A model generated the notes under the pieces. It ran no database searches and was not told the origin of the DNA. It was given only the letters and a program-made list of their open reading frames with translations. Positions 6,001 through 6,358 of a DNA stretch of 6,358 nucleotides are shown here, piece by piece. Position 1 is the stretch's first letter. Every line of letters begins with the position of its first letter. The stretch is taken from the NCBI GenBank assembly GCA_905214225.1, contig CAJMLL010000061.1, positions 1 through 6,358 of the forward strand. Direction: 5' to 3'. The stretch comes from an uncultured bacterium. GTDB taxonomy: Bacteria; Bacillota; Clostridia; Peptostreptococcales; Anaerovoracaceae. Made by a program: the position numbers and the translations under genes.

Positions 6001-6146
6001 TCCCTCCGGGAAAGCTGATATGTGCAAATGAATGGATTGATAAGAGGGGTATGAGAAAACGAGCCGCACAGGTATACTGTATACCGTGCACTTCAACACG
6101 TCTATAGTGATGCACTTCCCTCCGGGTTTCGGGCTTTCATCCCTTC
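6001..6146. repeat. Long direct repeat, copy 1
   Basis: These 146 bp match 6213-6358 with only three differences (6035, 6087, 6091), at an offset of 212 bp. The copy contains a TTCCC-tcc-GGGAA hairpin (6000-6012), the palindrome GGTATACTGTATACC (6071-6085) flanked by GCAC and GTGC, and a GATGCACTTCCCTCCGGG box (6109-6126) also found at 5993-6010 and 6321-6338. The 212-bp period is not a multiple of three, which argues against a repeated protein. Confidence 0.93.
6066..6089. promoter_or_regulatory. GCAC-flanked GGTATACTGTATACC palindrome, copy 1
   Basis: GGTATAC-T-GTATACC is a perfect 15-bp palindrome around one central base. It is extended by GCAC/GTGC with one unpaired A, giving 11-bp arms. 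The same 15-bp core recurs at 6283-6297, where the right flank is GCGC and the outer pairing is weaker. It could be a protein binding site or an RNA hairpin; GntR-type regulators often bind GTATAC-containing palindromes, but that link is inference. Confidence 0.4.
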
Positions 6147-6212
6147 GGGAAAGATGGCGATGACAAGGGGCGGCAACCTTCCAGGTACACGCAAGTGCAA
6201 CGCCTGTAAAAG
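6147..6212. repeat. Spacer part of the 212-bp repeat unit
   Basis: This segment completes the repeat period between the two near-identical stretches. It includes a CCC-ttc-GGG hairpin at its left border (6141-6149) and a CAC-gcaa-GTG mini-hairpin with a GNRA-type loop (6188-6197). Only one copy is visible because the window ends before the second would appear. I see no gene in it. Confidence 0.5.
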
Positions 6213-6358
6213 TCCCTCCGGGAAAGCTGATATGTGCAAATGAATGAATTGATAAGAGGGGTATGAGAAAACGAGCCGCACAGGTATACTGTATACCGCG
6301 CATTTCAACACGTCTATAGTGATGCACTTCCCTCCGGGTTTCGGGCTTTCATCCCTTC
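6213..6358. repeat. Long direct repeat, copy 2, cut by the window edge
   Basis: It matches copy 1 at 143 of 146 positions right up to the last base of the window, so the unit probably continues beyond. It carries the same GCAAATGA box, the palindrome GGTATACTGTATACC (6283-6297) and the GATGCACTTCCCTCCGGG box. Such high identity next to a diverged copy points to recent duplication or gene conversion. Confidence 0.93.

Noticed and set aside
5826..6107. 93-codon plus-strand open frame in the same array
   Set aside because: It crosses the operon promoter and the repeat copies, is low in coding character and is not kept in the second copy.
5767..6327. 186-codon minus-strand open frame through the repeat array
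   Set aside because: The 212-bp period shifts the frame between copies, so the repeats do not encode a repeated peptide. It also overlaps the symporter start and promoter and has no ribosome binding site.
5993..6358. Repeat tract as a CRISPR array
   Set aside because: The repeats are about 116-146 bp with related, not unique, intervening sequence, and no cas gene is present.
5993..6358. Repeat tract as an insertion sequence
   Set aside because: No transposase frame, terminal inverted repeats or target-site duplication could be seen in the visible part.

Overview
The window looks like an ordinary chromosomal stretch of an anaerobic, roughly 50% GC member of the Bacillota, possibly a Lachnospiraceae-like Clostridium relative. 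That rests on strong GGAG-type ribosome binding sites, canonical sigma-A promoter elements, compact intrinsic terminators and a gene set of secondary carriers plus an ABC-F ATPase. The taxonomic call is inference; no rRNA or other marker is present.

Layout from left to right. Positions 1-384 are an AT-rich then mixed non-coding region holding three inverted repeats, a candidate promoter and a structured leader in front of an AEC-family permease (385-1335, +). A strong, probably bidirectional terminator (1346-1398) separates it from a convergent ABC-F ATPase of the Uup type (1602-3410, -). The 208-bp gap upstream of the ABC-F gene (3411-3618) contains the terminator of the preceding gene, a 19-bp hairpin, a second terminator-like hairpin and a 37-codon reading frame that stops three bases before the ABC-F start. 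Two more minus-strand genes follow, coupled by a one-base stop/start overlap: a dicarboxylate/amino acid:cation symporter (4383-5780) and a TauE/SafE-type anion exporter (3619-4383). They have a very good promoter at 5846-5874. The remaining 480 bases (about 5885-6358) are a non-coding repeat tract: one degenerate and two near-identical copies, running off the right edge.

Function. Three of the four main genes are secondary transporters for organic or sulfur-containing anions. The symporter and the TauE-like protein are probably made from one message, which suggests paired uptake of an acidic substrate and release of an anionic product. The ABC-F protein is soluble and is expected to act on the ribosome or nucleic acid, not in transport.

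The most unusual content is non-coding: (1) the leader of the ABC-F gene, whose segments can form either two hairpins or an alternative pairing, as in attenuation; (2) the repeat array beside the symporter promoter, which shares an eight-base GTATACTG motif with that promoter; (3) the structured leader before the AEC permease. No transposase, CRISPR array, tRNA or rRNA gene was seen.
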